A stretch of 64,000 bases of DNA from an uncultured Ruminiclostridium sp. (GCA_910588335.1 CAJUQV010000007.1:47589-111588); one strand, 5' to 3'; numbered from the stretch's first letter, positions 11,501 through 18,862 are shown. Program-made: numbers and translations. Notes: generated by a model from the sequence alone, not told the origin.

Positions 11501-14208
11501 TCCGGCATACTGATCAAAGCGTTTACTTTGCCGGGAATTATCTCGGTGACCTCAACCTTGGTGGAATCCGAAGCCAGAGTTCTGTATTTCAGCTTGAAAA
11601 CCTCGGCGGGGATTCCCGCGGTATCAACGGAAAGACCGTCCGGATAAGCCACGTAATAAAGCTTATTGCAGTTGCCGAAGGCCTCCGAGCCTACCGTTAT
11701 TACGCTTTCGGGAATATCCACGAAGAAAAGGCTGTTGGGAGCGTTCGGATCGGAAAAGCTTATATTGAAGAAAGCCTTTGCCCCGATGGTCAGAAGCCCG
11801 TCGGGAAGAGTTATTTCGGTAACGGAGAGACAGTTTTCAAAGGCGCTGTCCCCTATTTCCGTTACCTTTGACGGAATATTTATCGCTTTGATGCCGTCAA
11901 GATCGTAGAAAGCGTAATCGCCTACTGATGTGATTCCTCCGTCAAATACCAGCTCGGAAGGCGACGCGCCCATTTCGGTTTTAAGCCTGTAAAATGGGTT
12001 TTTGTTATCTTGTGTGTCATAGTTCTTTATGGCGGCGTCGGCCACCGCAGTGCCGTCTCCGTTTTTCTTGGTGCTTATGTAAACGGCAGAGTCGTCGGGA
12101 GACCAGTACCAGGTTACGTTGTCGTTGGCGGGTGTGGCGGGACTTTCGTCGGCTTTGCCCATATTGCCGCCTGTTACCGCTTCACAAATGGTACACAATC
12201 CGTATTCGCCGTCAAATTTGTGGTCGCAGTCCTTGGCGACAACGCGCTTTTCAACACCGTTGATTATTACGGTTTTAGGGTATTGATAAGTGCCGGTAAA
12301 GCCCTCTTTATCCACGCTGACAATATTTACAATATCCCCGTCCACTTCGTACCGCGCTCTTACGGTGCCTTCCGCTCCCGTGGGGAGATTGCCGTACATG
12401 GAATCGCTGGGATAGAGTATAAGGGTAGGATTGCTGCCCTTAAAAGCTTCGCTGTATACCGCATTGACGGTTGGAGGAATAAACACTGTAAAATCTTCGG
12501 TAAGAGTAACGTTGCCGAAAGCGCCCTGACCGATTGTCTCGACGCTGGAGGGAATTTCTATTTTCGGAATGGTCAGTCCGTCAAAGGCGTTATTTCCTAT
12601 GTATGTAACTCCCTCTCTGATTTCCAGAGCATTTATATAATCCACGGAACCACCTTTTATCCAAGGCTGCTCCTTGTTGTCCGGCTCGGTTTTATAATTA
12701 TCCATTCTTCCCTTGATATCGCTTGCAGCGGTTTCAATCGCGCTTATGATCAAGGTATTGTCGCCGTCGGTAACCGCCCATGTAGTACCGCGGCTTTCAC
12801 CGCATTGAAGTCCGCATATTGTACAATTTCCGCTAACATCGGGAATATGGCTGTGATTCTGGGATACCAGACTGTGATAACCGCTGTCGACTTCGTTTAC
12901 GTAAAGCTTTAAGCCTTCGTCCGTTCCGTCGTTGATTACTATGTATATGGGAACATCCACAAGAGACTGAGCCTGTGAGCCGCTTTCAATGGAAATTATT
13001 TTCGCAGTGGGAGGAGTAGCATTTAGATCCGTCTCATAGGTGATCTTGTAGGTTGAAGGAGAAACAAGGTTGCTTCCTCCATCGGTAAGAACCACGTCCT
13101 TTGGTATGAAAAGAGCCTTAAGGTTAACGCAGCTGTTAAAAGCGCCGTCTCCTATTTTATCCACATTAAGGGGCAATGTTACTTCCGTAAGCCCGCCGCA
13201 GTTCAGAAACGCCTGTTCGCCTATCTCAACCGAGTTTCCGTCAACATAAGGTATGTTTACATCGGTCAGTCCCGTGCTTGCAAAAGCCTGATTGCCTATA
13301 CGGGTTATGTTGGTCCCGATTGATACCGAAGTAAGCAGGGCGTCTCCGGAAAACATACGATCGCTTATTTCCGAAAGCCCCGCCGGTATTCTCGCGACGG
13401 TAAGATTAGGACAATTTTCAAACGCGCCTACCCCCATCGAAGTTACGGAAGAAGGTATTTTCGCCGTCGAGATTCCCGAACCGCTGAAAGCATAAGCTCC
13501 GACGGCAATTGTGTTGGATGGCAGGAAGTCTATATTATCAAGGCTTGTGCATCCCATAAAGGTTTGTGTTCCAACAGTGAGATTGGGCAGATTTTTGGAT
13601 ACATTCACATCAATCAGATTAGCGCAGCCTTCAAACATGCTGTCACTGAGGGTAGTCAAAGCCGTATCGGAAAGATCCACGGATTTTAAGCCGGAATTTT
13701 TAAAAATTCCGTCTCCCGCGCTTGTCACCTGTCTTCTTACAGTGACTTTTTCAAGATTCGGGCAACCCTCGAACGCCCCTCTTCCAACGGAAGGGGAAAT
13801 AAGATTTATTTCACCCGAAATACCGCTTTCCGCAAAGGCGTATTCACCAATATTACCTGTAACGAAATTGAAAAAAGTCCCGATTTCGGTCAGCTTATCG
13901 AAACCGTAAAAGGCATAGCTCCCCACCCCGATACGTCCGCTGTATACGGAAATGGCGGTAACGCTGTCTTTAAGGTGTACCCACGGGGGGGGGTTATCCC
14001 CATCGGCGGGAGTAAAATCGGGTATTGAGTCGAACGCCGTAACATCGCCCGAAACCGTAAATTTCAGAGTTCCGTCGGCAACCAGTTCCCAACTTATGTT
14101 TGTACCGTCTATTCTGCCGCCTGTAACCTCTCCTTCCGCCGCCACCTGCACACAGATAAAGTTAAAAGCAATAGCAAACGCCACAAACAATGAAATAAAC
14201 TTTTTCAT
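2590..14208 (-). CDS. Giant secreted BspA-like leucine-rich repeat surface protein (3872 aa)
   Basis: The protein begins with a signal peptide (MKKFISLFVAFAIAFNFIC, cleavage near VAA-EG). The body is a series of BspA/LRR_5 modules, with repeats of the type I-P-x-S-V-x-x-I-G-x-x-A-F-x-x-C. Each module opens with a W...L-x-I-x-G-x-G...APW...EGVTxIG header. Modules are separated by ten short linkers with a His-rich start and a CxxC (for example HNHCFN...CILCG..GGNCG). After ~residue 3480 come a Trp/His/Cys segment, a Pro/Gly/Thr-rich spacer, a conserved-looking beta domain, a transmembrane segment (ISVFIFVTMASGLTAVGMIY), a charged stretch and a second hydrophobic helix. I infer a cell-surface adhesin or binding protein anchored at its C-terminus; the ligand is unknown. 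A run of nine C lies at codons 72-75. The start follows GGAAAGGA, with a long spacing. Confidence 0.9.
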   Translation of the reverse strand: MKKFISLFVAFAIAFNFICVQVAAEGEVTGGRIDGTNISWELVADGTLKFTVSGDVTAFDSIPDFTPADGDNPPPWVHLKDSVTAISVYSGRIGVGSYAFYGFDKLTEIGTFFNFVTGNIGEYAFAESGISGEINLISPSVGRGAFEGCPNLEKVTVRRQVTSAGDGIFKNSGLKSVDLSDTALTTLSDSMFEGCANLIDVNVSKNLPNLTVGTQTFMGCTSLDNIDFLPSNTIAVGAYAFSGSGISTAKIPSSVTSMGVGAFENCPNLTVARIPAGLSEISDRMFSGDALLTSVSIGTNITRIGNQAFASTGLTDVNIPYVDGNSVEIGEQAFLNCGGLTEVTLPLNVDKIGDGAFNSCVNLKALFIPKDVVLTDGGSNLVSPSTYKITYETDLNATPPTAKIISIESGSQAQSLVDVPIYIVINDGTDEGLKLYVNEVDSGYHSLVSQNHSHIPDVSGNCTICGLQCGESRGTTWAVTDGDNTLIISAIETAASDIKGRMDNYKTEPDNKEQPWIKGGSVDYINALEIREGVTYIGNNAFDGLTIPKIEIPSSVETIGQGAFGNVTLTEDFTVFIPPTVNAVYSEAFKGSNPTLILYPSDSMYGNLPTGAEGTVRARYEVDGDIVNIVSVDKEGFTGTYQYPKTVIINGVEKRVVAKDCDHKFDGEYGLCTICEAVTGGNMGKADESPATPANDNVTWYWSPDDSAVYISTKKNGDGTAVADAAIKNYDTQDNKNPFYRLKTEMGASPSELVFDGGITSVGDYAFYDLDGIKAINIPSKVTEIGDSAFENCLSVTEITLPDGLLTIGAKAFFNISFSDPNAPNSLFFVDIPESVITVGSEAFGNCNKLYYVAYPDGLSVDTAGIPAEVFKLKYRTLASDSTKVEVTEIIPGKVNALISMPETICGKAVVRVDNNYHDLVNKNSCKHTYLDKDTNTCPVCGQVLGNTGVLPEDEVGWRFDSFVEGYGNNVLTFFTNGNGYMHDYSKGENAPWHSVMENIRTVVIQEGVRNIGDYAFKGAKDLIEVVYPSTIEKIGAHAFENCVTYKNVIIPDSVTELGTDVFFDATDYMGMHNNPFITLRKDLYDQYKNVFFTVDNKTQAVLLLYGDTADGRQITGAVLTNGYDRDRLQPYELNYPVSDGHNHCFNSNNICILCGTVGGNCGPDDDPTQTTWALNIETGHLSVTGDGEVAYHPWMDNYKDSVKDVLIGKGVVSICGEAFKDCINLASVTFETDSVLSDIGGSAFAGCTALRSIEFPANIKTIGDGAFSGSGLSGGVIIPSSIISIEKNSFANCPDLTNLLIPDSFADRYRPNTPDIDLSSQKAAVLVYSNDGSSVLGICVPAGSTDVEVEIPSNIFPGIPVTNINGVYKGNVRNIKKVSIPDTVTYIADRAFEGFGSTDPSGFRVVEINIPQSVNHIGEAAFKDAAVQIVSLPAGVTVIPKSAFENCSLLESVVVSSSLTEIGELAFGACNSLKAVNTSNTPDVADFRGTALTTVADSAFAGCSALTKVVLPLTVENVISPTVFEGCTSLAILEIPEVNPSGADISYAIINAYDIPTNDTTTVIVYREIDNVPQITSAVFGNDDNWQNRIKNENDVIDDWLIVWKDHKHCFNKTRECVLCKQQGGKCGETATWVYDKNRYTIIINSKDGGDGVMWDMVESTDTASDDYIHYQEMWASLKDEIREVVINEGMTTIGRNAFKDCPNLTTVHIPSTLKTIGASAFESSSNLRVVYIADNSALESIETNAFRNCGMLKNIGAAETARLPQNLKYIRDGAFENCSSLPEIVLPDTVTTIGQRAFAKCVNLASAKLSLYLTSFGKEAFEGCASLKEIVVPVGVSGGDGIFSNCDNLIFAVIPNSFAESNFTPNPVTLVKYALTDNTNLKSNRIITEVKPVPGTTVTIPDYIMGYPVTEIGSRAFKANTAFNQGNEPKVNLPSTLVTINDFAFEGCTWLKELILPDGLKTIGTQAFEGCVGLTEIIIPDTVSELGMEAFHMCNKLETVTLSSGLREIKKGTFDGCAKLRYAVVPEGVTAIGEYAFRDCAELEYVLLPFTSRGGSLNLNAFDGCVGLAAIYAPTTVNIDYIDGADGEHSESVISTADAVSHKLRIAVYDQNKEIFKVIDGTSDNGRSTYETVLDYPVGFSVRENPPHFHCFNIHNQCILCGDRGGKCGPNAWWTLDEKGSLKIYTENGAESVIDHDSAEYFGTWTEFKDRISTIEIGEGITLIDGGAFEHCLRLQSVTLPESLETVEDYAFSDCISLISIDLPDGIINLGEGVFKDDINLKNVELPKSISELKKDTFKGCLTLETIKLPADLRYVRDGAFSGCINLTSIELPVDTRTVSEDAFSDCTNLTYIVAPDGCRYTFDEDEFPNATYFKYAPEGVGVRITYARPGANVHHLVIPTEIAGLPVVAIGDGAFTRADSRNFMALSEDVQAQQGLVTVTIPEDSLLTEIGNNAFKDRTDLQELIVKNNKIVSIGKSAFEGCTSLEKAGLPSSVQRIGDRAFFGCGKLKNIPIYEGLLSIGTEAFANCGFNKAFVIIPSTVSEMGTSVFGNISDNALIAIPQTLAKRYDDSHTGNTGGYDFRKDNCGYVVYRVDGNGNKWVTEGKLGNGQNAVTGFESYMKIASDHVHCLYKGFCVLCNFAGGNCGSEEDVNGSSNATWYIDRETRTLHITGTGKMKDYTGSDVAPWLEWNDFIANIEVHEGITGISANAFMNCEKVTNVKLPLTLKNLGGNAFVGNTSLASVTVPEGVKIIPVNAFKDCGQLKNVNLPKSVENIEAGAFAGCNSLKYIELPAAGHNIIIDKTAFDDSLDYIAIPEGTVIKAETASYNRFTYRLDNESAIRIVNAKLGNNRELKFPASIGGIPVKAIGGYGQGNVISGNEVKDIRIVSIPEGVIEIYDEAFAGCENLFSLSLPNSLETIGKKAFSGCGGIKELIFKNSLKSIGEYAFSDCGALETVKLPLGIEKIGNYAFSECGKLDIILTPRNVIDNRGYTQTASLVYYERRADGRDYIAAARLGEGKTNINVGKIEDLGVYLDIDNHEHCYNEGVCVLCNDDGGLCGVGVVWKLNGDTLEIKLREGLTSTEADTGEMYDYSPSNPAPWIKEHKDVIKKLVIRNGVKSVGAYAFSGLAALSDVSEAFPGSLAEIGEKAFENCISLAGNSENGSTLILDENIRKVASGAFAGCTTLKKIILSDSTSAALTVPEDTAVLKYRFIDSSSVKITKIEISEGKTVDVPNVILNHQVVEVAKEYRKYVNTDTHIHYHNEGERRCTICDIISGECGDKVTWYIDEKNKRLVIEGEGEMYDYNVDSGKNAPWTQYADLIDAIFIKEGVTYIGDNAFVDMGSFDEITLPPGIRSVGDNVFAGSKIRRMYIPSGLKSDLFGKDIEKITYKISEDKKWVDVTRIDLPDGKTKISLPKTIYGLPIRSVEKEFRKYVDQNDGHVHDYGEEHGESECRICGKVSYNHIWEDGWNSDDNSHWHDCERGDYDPIKDGDLDGSGYGDHDWVDTGEKRDGKTVYRCSVCGREKLVGSSVGPGPGPDDPKPPVTGDNNGSGDFAPPTTTSGNGGTTKPPVPGDNNGGGTTTPPNPWETETTEKSPITNPPTDNIPDEDDFNGKYGFEVEKGDNSLNASIADSTSSLIKAVLTEEERDKLINGTSEVRIILSVTEGDGTVSLRDRAIISAALGEYKLGEYLDISLFKVVDGVRERITHTSAPITITIDIPNSLKNSGRRFRVIRSHDGSAAVLRDLDNSADTVTISTDRFSPYAIAYTDSVNVSDDYDPPMPTGDPGISVFIFVTMASGLTAVGMIYFNHASDVEVEEERKKKIAKLVAFGKKGKLQKYIAISLIFLVTLYYQGIEGIQRNRGQKTDS

Positions 14209-14263
14209 TTAAAATAACCGTTCCTTTCCCTCTCGGCCTTTTTCGACCGTAAGGTAAATATGA

Positions 14264-14315
14264 CACCGACAAGTCGGTGAAAAGCCCCGCTTTTATGTTT
14301 TGATTTACCGCGGGG
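14264..14315 (-). terminator. Hairpins between asnS and the giant gene; likely asnS terminator
   Basis: Reading the minus strand, CCCCGC (14315-14310) pairs with GCGGGG (14290-14285) and is followed by CTTTT, which fits a weak terminator for asnS. A second perfect hairpin, CACCGAC-TT-GTCGGTG (14264-14279), follows. The giant gene starts 55 nt further on, so its promoter must lie in this short interval or it is read through from asnS; I saw no good promoter. Confidence 0.45.
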
Positions 14316-14360
14316 AGGTTATGCCGAAAATCCACGCGCAAATCCTATGAATACACGCTC

Positions 14361-15752
14361 TCAGTATTCCGCGTTGCCCACCGTTCTGGGGAACGGGATA
14401 ACGTCGCGTATGTTTCCTACCGCGGTGATATACATTATAAGACGCTCAAAGCCGAGACCGAAACCGGCATGCTTTGTGCCGCCGTATCTTCTGAGATCCA
14501 GGTACCAACCGTAATCCTCTTCCCTCAGACCCAGTTCCTTCATTCTTGACAGAAGCACATCGAGTCTCTCCTCGCGCTGGCTTCCGCCGATTATTTCGCC
14601 TACTCCCGGCACCAAAAGGTCAACCGCCGCAACGGTCTTTCCGTCGTCGTTAAGGCGCATATAGAATGCCTTTATCTCCTTGGGATAATCGGTAACGAAA
14701 AGCGGCTTTTTAAATACCTGTTCTGTGAGAAATCTTTCATGTTCGGTCTGAAGATCCGCACCCCAGTAAACGGGATATTTGAATTGATCCTTGTGTTTTT
14801 CCAGAATTTCTACCGCCTCGGTGTAAGTTACCTTGGCAAAATCGCTGTTTATTATATCCTTAAGACGCTGTATAAGCTCTTTGTCGTAAAAGTCGTTAAA
14901 GAACTTCATTTCATCGGGACAGGCGTTCAATACCTCATTCAGCACGTATTTTATCATATCCCTCGCGAGATCCATATCGTCCTGAAGATCGGCGAAGGCT
15001 ATTTCCGGCTCTATCATCCAAAATTCCGCAGCATGGCGGGTGGTGTTGGAGTTTTCCGCGCGGAAGGTGGGACCGAAAGTGTATATCTGACCGAAAGCCA
15101 TCGCCATGGCTTCCCCCTCAAGCTGCCCCGATACGGTGAGGGAAGCCGGCTTCCCGAAAAAGTCCTTCGTGTAATCTATCGCTCCGTCCTCGGTTTTGGG
15201 AGGATCGGCGGGGTCAAGCGTTGATACCCTGAACATTTCTCCCGCGCCCTCGCAATCGCTGGCGGTTATTATGGGGGTATTCACGTATACGAAGCCTCTT
15301 TGATTGAAAAAGCTGTGTATGGCGTAAGCGGCCACGCTTCTTACTCTCAGCACCGCTCCTATGGTGTTGGTTCTTGCTCTTAAATGGGAGATCGTACGCA
15401 GATATTCCAAAGTATGGCGCTTTTTCTGCAAGGGATAATCGGAGGGAGCCAAACCCGCTATTTCAACCTTATCTGCGTGTATCTCAAAGGGCTGTTTCGC
15501 TTCGGGGGTAAGAAGCAGCGTTCCCAGAACGTTAACCGCGCTGCCTACACCCAGCTTGCTCAGTTCCTTAAAGTTATCGACCTTTTCCTCCTCGAAAACC
15601 ACCTGAACGCCTTTAAAGCCGCTGCCGTCGGAAAGCTCCATAAAACCGAAGGCTTTGCTTCCTCTTACGGTTCTTACCCAACCGCTTATCTCTAATTTTG
15701 CTCCGTTTTCGATAGTATTTTTATATAACTCCGATATCAGAATCCTTGACAT
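14361..15752 (-). CDS. asnS: Asparagine--tRNA ligase
   Basis: 463 residues, the usual length for bacterial AsnRS. Residues ~15-100 form the OB-fold anticodon-binding domain ([19 protein letters not shown]). The class II catalytic core follows, with motif 2 ([21 protein letters not shown]) and motif 3 near the C-terminus ([13 protein letters not shown]). It charges tRNA-Asn with asparagine in the cytoplasm. Asn rather than Asp specificity is inferred from the overall family match (short insertion pattern, [12 protein letters not shown]). The transcript leader is only about 75 nt and shows no T-box, although AsnRS genes of Firmicutes often have one. Confidence 0.95.
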   Translation of the reverse strand: MSRILISELYKNTIENGAKLEISGWVRTVRGSKAFGFMELSDGSGFKGVQVVFEEEKVDNFKELSKLGVGSAVNVLGTLLLTPEAKQPFEIHADKVEIAGLAPSDYPLQKKRHTLEYLRTISHLRARTNTIGAVLRVRSVAAYAIHSFFNQRGFVYVNTPIITASDCEGAGEMFRVSTLDPADPPKTEDGAIDYTKDFFGKPASLTVSGQLEGEAMAMAFGQIYTFGPTFRAENSNTTRHAAEFWMIEPEIAFADLQDDMDLARDMIKYVLNEVLNACPDEMKFFNDFYDKELIQRLKDIINSDFAKVTYTEAVEILEKHKDQFKYPVYWGADLQTEHERFLTEQVFKKPLFVTDYPKEIKAFYMRLNDDGKTVAAVDLLVPGVGEIIGGSQREERLDVLLSRMKELGLREEDYGWYLDLRRYGGTKHAGFGLGFERLIMYITAVGNIRDVIPFPRTVGNAEY

Positions 15753-15834
15753 TTTGTTTTTCCTTTCTCTTTATACGGTTATAATATGCCTGAATGTCAT
15801 ACCCTGCCCATAATGGAAATTCATATTTAAAATT

Positions 15835-15863
15835 ATTATATCACTTTTAATGTCAAAATGCAA
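15835..15863 (-). promoter_or_regulatory. Candidate sigma-A promoter of asnS
   Basis: On the minus strand, TTGCAT (15863-15858), a 17-nt spacer and a perfect TATAAT (15840-15835). It places the transcript start about 75 nt before asnS. The -35 box is a poor match. Confidence 0.5.
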
Positions 15864-15894
15864 TATTTTTACGTATTTTTTTGACAATTTCCTG

Positions 15895-15923
15895 TTGACT
15901 ATACTCAAAAAATGTTTTATAAT
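15895..15923 (+). promoter_or_regulatory. Sigma-A promoter of the beta-mannosidase gene
   Basis: TTGACT (15895-15900), 17-nt spacer, perfect TATAAT (15918-15923). The predicted start near 15930 gives a ~100-nt leader. Confidence 0.8.
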
Positions 15924-15954
15924 TCAAGTAAGGAAAATATTACCTCATATCAAA

Positions 15955-15995
15955 CCCTTTTTAAACTATGGGTAAAATCTATAGCTTAAAAAGGG
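15955..15995 (+). promoter_or_regulatory. 15-bp inverted repeat in the beta-mannosidase leader
   Basis: CCCTTTTTAAACTAT (15955-15969) pairs with ATAGCTTAAAAAGGG (15981-15995) with one mismatch, around an 11-nt loop. It sits about 25 nt after the predicted start site, where it could be a repressor operator or an RNA hairpin. Confidence 0.5.
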
Positions 15996-16028
15996 ATTAG
16001 TATCAAAAACCCTGAAAGGACAACCGTC

Positions 16029-18497
16029 ATGCTGCTCAATAAAAACTGGAAAATGCTTTTTAACGGTGAAATTCTGCCCTGCCGCGGGTTCCCCGTTTCC
16101 ATGTACCGCACTCTGCTGGCCAACGGAAGAATTGACGACCCGTATTACGGTGAAAATCAGTACGATGCTAAAGAACTCAGCCGAAAGGATTGTGAATTTA
16201 TCTGCGAATTTGAGCCCGAAAGAGAAATATTTGCGGAAGATAAGGTTTTTCTGCGTTTCTTTGGAATTGATACGCTGTCGGAAGTATATCTCAACGGAAA
16301 CATTCTTTTTGGAACCGATAATATGTTCGTTACCTACGAATATGAAATCAGAGGATTGCTTAAACGCGGGTCAAATACGCTGAGAGTCAAAATTTCCTCT
16401 CCCCTTGAATACGCCGAGAAAAGGTTTGGGGAGCGCCCGCTGTACGGAGTGGAAGGTACGGTGCCGGGATATCAGCACATACGCAAGGCTCATTACATGT
16501 ACGGCTGGGACTGGGGAATGCAGCTACCCGATATGGGCATATGGCGGAATGTTGAGATTGTGGGAAAATCCGTATGCGAAATATGCGGAGCTTATTACCG
16601 TCAGGAATTCAGGGACAGTTACAGAAAGCTTATACTTACCGTGACCCCCGAACTGCGGCCGTTTGTGATAAGACCCGTTGAGCTGCTTACCGAAATAGAG
16701 CTGTCCGACGGCAGGAGCCTTATTTCGAGAAATCCGGTGCATAAGTGTGAAAGGCTTACCTTTGAAGTGGAAAATCCTCCCCTCTGGTGGGTAAGGGGAT
16801 ACGGAAAACAGCCGCTTCAAAGAGTGAAATTTACGCTGATAGAGGACGGAAAGGCAATAGACAGATTTGAGGAGAGAATAGGATTCCGTGAGCTGACGGT
16901 AAGAAACGACGAAAAAGCGGGTAAATTCTGTTTCGTCTGCAACGGTACGGAAATATTCGCCATGGGAGCAAATATTATCCCCGAAGATCAGATTCTTCCT
17001 TCGGTAAACGATAAACGTACCGATTATATGCTCAGACAGTGCGCGAGAGCCAATTTCAACTGTGTCCGAGTATGGGGCGGCGGCGTTTATCCGAACGATC
17101 ATTTTTTAAAGCGCTGCGACGAGCTGGGCTTTGTACTGTGGCAGGACTTTATGTTCGCCTGCGCGGCTTATCGGCTGACTCCTCAGATGGCGGCTTCCGT
17201 AAAAAAAGAGCTTAAGGACAACATAAAAAGAATTCGCAATCACCCCTGTCTGGGGCTGTGGTGCGGCAACAACGAGATAGAAAGCATGTGGGAGGGCTGG
17301 GGAGTACCTAAGGACGAGGAAGCTAAGGCGGACTATGCGGAGCTGTTTGAAAAAATTATTCCCGCCGCGCTGAAGGAATACGACCCCGACCGCTTTTACT
17401 GGCCCTCCTCTCCCTCATCCGGCGGCGGTCTGTACGGAGGCAAGTGCTTTAGCGGCAGCTCGGACAACCATAGGGGAGATCAGCATTTCTGGGCGGTATG
17501 GCACGGCTTTAAACCTCTTGAGGAATTCCGAAGGTTTGATTTTCCTTTCTGTTCGGAATTCGGCTTTGAGTCGCTGCCCTCGGTAAAAACCGCGATGACC
17601 TTCGCGCGGGGAAAGGATATGGATCTGTGCTCCCCGGTTATGGAAGCGCATCAGAAGTGCGTAATGGGGAATGAAAAGCTTCTGTTTTATACGGCGCAGA
17701 TGTGCCGTACTCCGAAAAGCTTTGAAGAACTCGTTTACGCCACGCAGCTCGTGCAGGCGGAATCAATACGCCTTAATGTAGAGCATATGCGAAGAAAAAG
17801 AGGAAAATGTATGGGCAGCCTGTACTGGCAATTTAACGACAGCAATCCCGTAATTTCTTGGTCGGCGGTGGATTACTTCGGAAGAGAAAAGGCGCTTTAT
17901 TACGCCACAAAACGATTTTATGCACCTGTTCTGGTTTCCTGCCTCGAAGAAAGCCTGAACGATGTTCAATTGCATATATCAAACGAAACCACCGAAAGTA
18001 TACTGGGAATTATTAAGTGGTCGCTGAGAAAAAACACCGGCGGCAAGATCGTGAACGGAGAAAAAGAGGTGCAGGTTGAGGCGCTTTCATCGGAGGCGGT
18101 CATATCCCTTGACCTGTCAAAACATCTGAATACAAGGGAGATGAAAAGAAGCTGTTTTCTCGAATACTGCCTTATTATTAACGGAAAAGAGGTATCCAAG
18201 GGATGCACGATCTTCGTAAAACCCAAAGCCTTTGAGTTTTTGCCGCCCGATTTTTCGCTTAATATAGAAGAAACGGGAAGGAGCTATATACTTAAGCTCA
18301 AAAGCAGGGCTTTTGCAAAGGGGGTTGTTCTGGACTTAAAGGACTGCGACTGCGTTTTTTCGGACAACTTTTTCGATTTCAGCGGAAGCTATACGGTTGA
18401 GGTAGATAAGGATTCCCTTACCAAACCGCTTACGGCAGACGGATTCAGAAGGAGATTGTGTGTTATGAGCTGCTTTGATCTTGGAACGAACGAATAA
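16029..18497 (+). CDS. Beta-mannosidase, glycoside hydrolase family 2
   Basis: 822 residues, typical for GH2 beta-mannosidases. The N-terminal sugar-binding jelly roll (~1-190) is followed by an immunoglobulin-like domain and the catalytic barrel. The predicted acid/base is E416 in LWCGNNEIESMWEG and the nucleophile is E510 in FPFCSEFGFES; both contexts are characteristic of mannosidases in GH2. YQHIRKAHYMYGWDWG is another family block. There is no signal peptide, so it probably cleaves terminal beta-mannose from imported mannan or N-glycan fragments in the cytoplasm. It is monocistronic: own promoter at 15895, strong terminator at 18554. The start ATG follows GAAAGGA. An inverted repeat in the leader suggests carbohydrate-responsive control. 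Confidence 0.92.
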   Translation: MLLNKNWKMLFNGEILPCRGFPVSMYRTLLANGRIDDPYYGENQYDAKELSRKDCEFICEFEPEREIFAEDKVFLRFFGIDTLSEVYLNGNILFGTDNMFVTYEYEIRGLLKRGSNTLRVKISSPLEYAEKRFGERPLYGVEGTVPGYQHIRKAHYMYGWDWGMQLPDMGIWRNVEIVGKSVCEICGAYYRQEFRDSYRKLILTVTPELRPFVIRPVELLTEIELSDGRSLISRNPVHKCERLTFEVENPPLWWVRGYGKQPLQRVKFTLIEDGKAIDRFEERIGFRELTVRNDEKAGKFCFVCNGTEIFAMGANIIPEDQILPSVNDKRTDYMLRQCARANFNCVRVWGGGVYPNDHFLKRCDELGFVLWQDFMFACAAYRLTPQMAASVKKELKDNIKRIRNHPCLGLWCGNNEIESMWEGWGVPKDEEAKADYAELFEKIIPAALKEYDPDRFYWPSSPSSGGGLYGGKCFSGSSDNHRGDQHFWAVWHGFKPLEEFRRFDFPFCSEFGFESLPSVKTAMTFARGKDMDLCSPVMEAHQKCVMGNEKLLFYTAQMCRTPKSFEELVYATQLVQAESIRLNVEHMRRKRGKCMGSLYWQFNDSNPVISWSAVDYFGREKALYYATKRFYAPVLVSCLEESLNDVQLHISNETTESILGIIKWSLRKNTGGKIVNGEKEVQVEALSSEAVISLDLSKHLNTREMKRSCFLEYCLIINGKEVSKGCTIFVKPKAFEFLPPDFSLNIEETGRSYILKLKSRAFAKGVVLDLKDCDCVFSDNFFDFSGSYTVEVDKDSLTKPLTADGFRRRLCVMSCFDLGTNE

Positions 18498-18553
18498 CGA
18501 CCAGTTGAACATATTTTACTTTATGTATAATATGCTGCTCAATAAACAATTTG

Positions 18554-18592
18554 AAAAACTGCGATTCGATTTTAAAACGAATCGCAGTTTTT
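18554..18592 (+). terminator. Rho-independent terminator of the beta-mannosidase gene
   Basis: Perfect 15-bp stem (AAAAACTGCGATTCG / CGAATCGCAGTTTTT) with a 9-nt loop and a T-run, 57 nt past the stop. Confidence 0.9.
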
Positions 18593-18635
18593 ATACCAAT
18601 CTTTAATCAAGTTGTAGACTTGATTAAAGATTGCA
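18591..18635. repeat. 45-nt dispersed palindromic repeat, copy 2
   Basis: Begins TTATACCAATC and ends GATTGCA, with a 14-bp perfect stem (AATCTTTAATCAAG / CTTGATTAAAGATT) around a 7-nt loop. It directly abuts the terminator, as does copy 3. Confidence 0.8.
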
Positions 18636-18646
18636 ATTATACCTCG

Positions 18647-18700
18647 TACTAATAACCATTTTGACTATGATTTTATCCTGTGTCAAAATGGTTATTAGTA
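18647..18700. repeat. Perfect 19-bp inverted repeat
   Basis: TACTAATAACCATTTTGAC and its exact complement flank a 16-nt loop. It lies between the 45-nt repeat and the MITE-like element and looks like a separate short palindromic element. Confidence 0.65.
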
Positions 18701-18862
18701 TAATACTAAATCCCAATAGAAATCCGACAAATCCGACGATTGGGGCGTCCCTACTCTGCGTCAGCCCTCCTTGAAATATGGCATATTCCTGCGTCGGGAC
18801 TTCCTTGATTAGGAACGCCCCACCCGCCGCCTTTGTCTGATTTCTACTGAGAATTAGTATAA
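18701..18862. mobile_element. MITE-like element with ~50-bp terminal inverted repeats
   Basis: The left end (from ACTAAATCCCAATAGAAATC at 18705) and the complement of the right end (ACTAATTCTCAGTAGAAATC, ending at 18858) align over about 48 bp at roughly 75% identity, both running into GGGGCGT. The internal part is ~55 bp and non-coding. The size, long terminal inverted repeats and absence of a transposase fit a non-autonomous element. An 80-codon minus frame across it is not considered a gene. Confidence 0.6.

Noticed and set aside
2927..13909. Many long plus-strand open frames opposite the giant LRR gene (for example 3694-4614, 10990-11871, 12010-12912)
   Set aside because: They are the antisense of regular repeat codons, lack ribosome sites and resemble no family; the minus frame is one uninterrupted 3872-codon gene with a signal peptide and LRR pattern.
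15753..15900. Possible T-box upstream of asnS
   Set aside because: The leader from the predicted promoter is only ~75 nt and has no specifier stem or T-box sequence.
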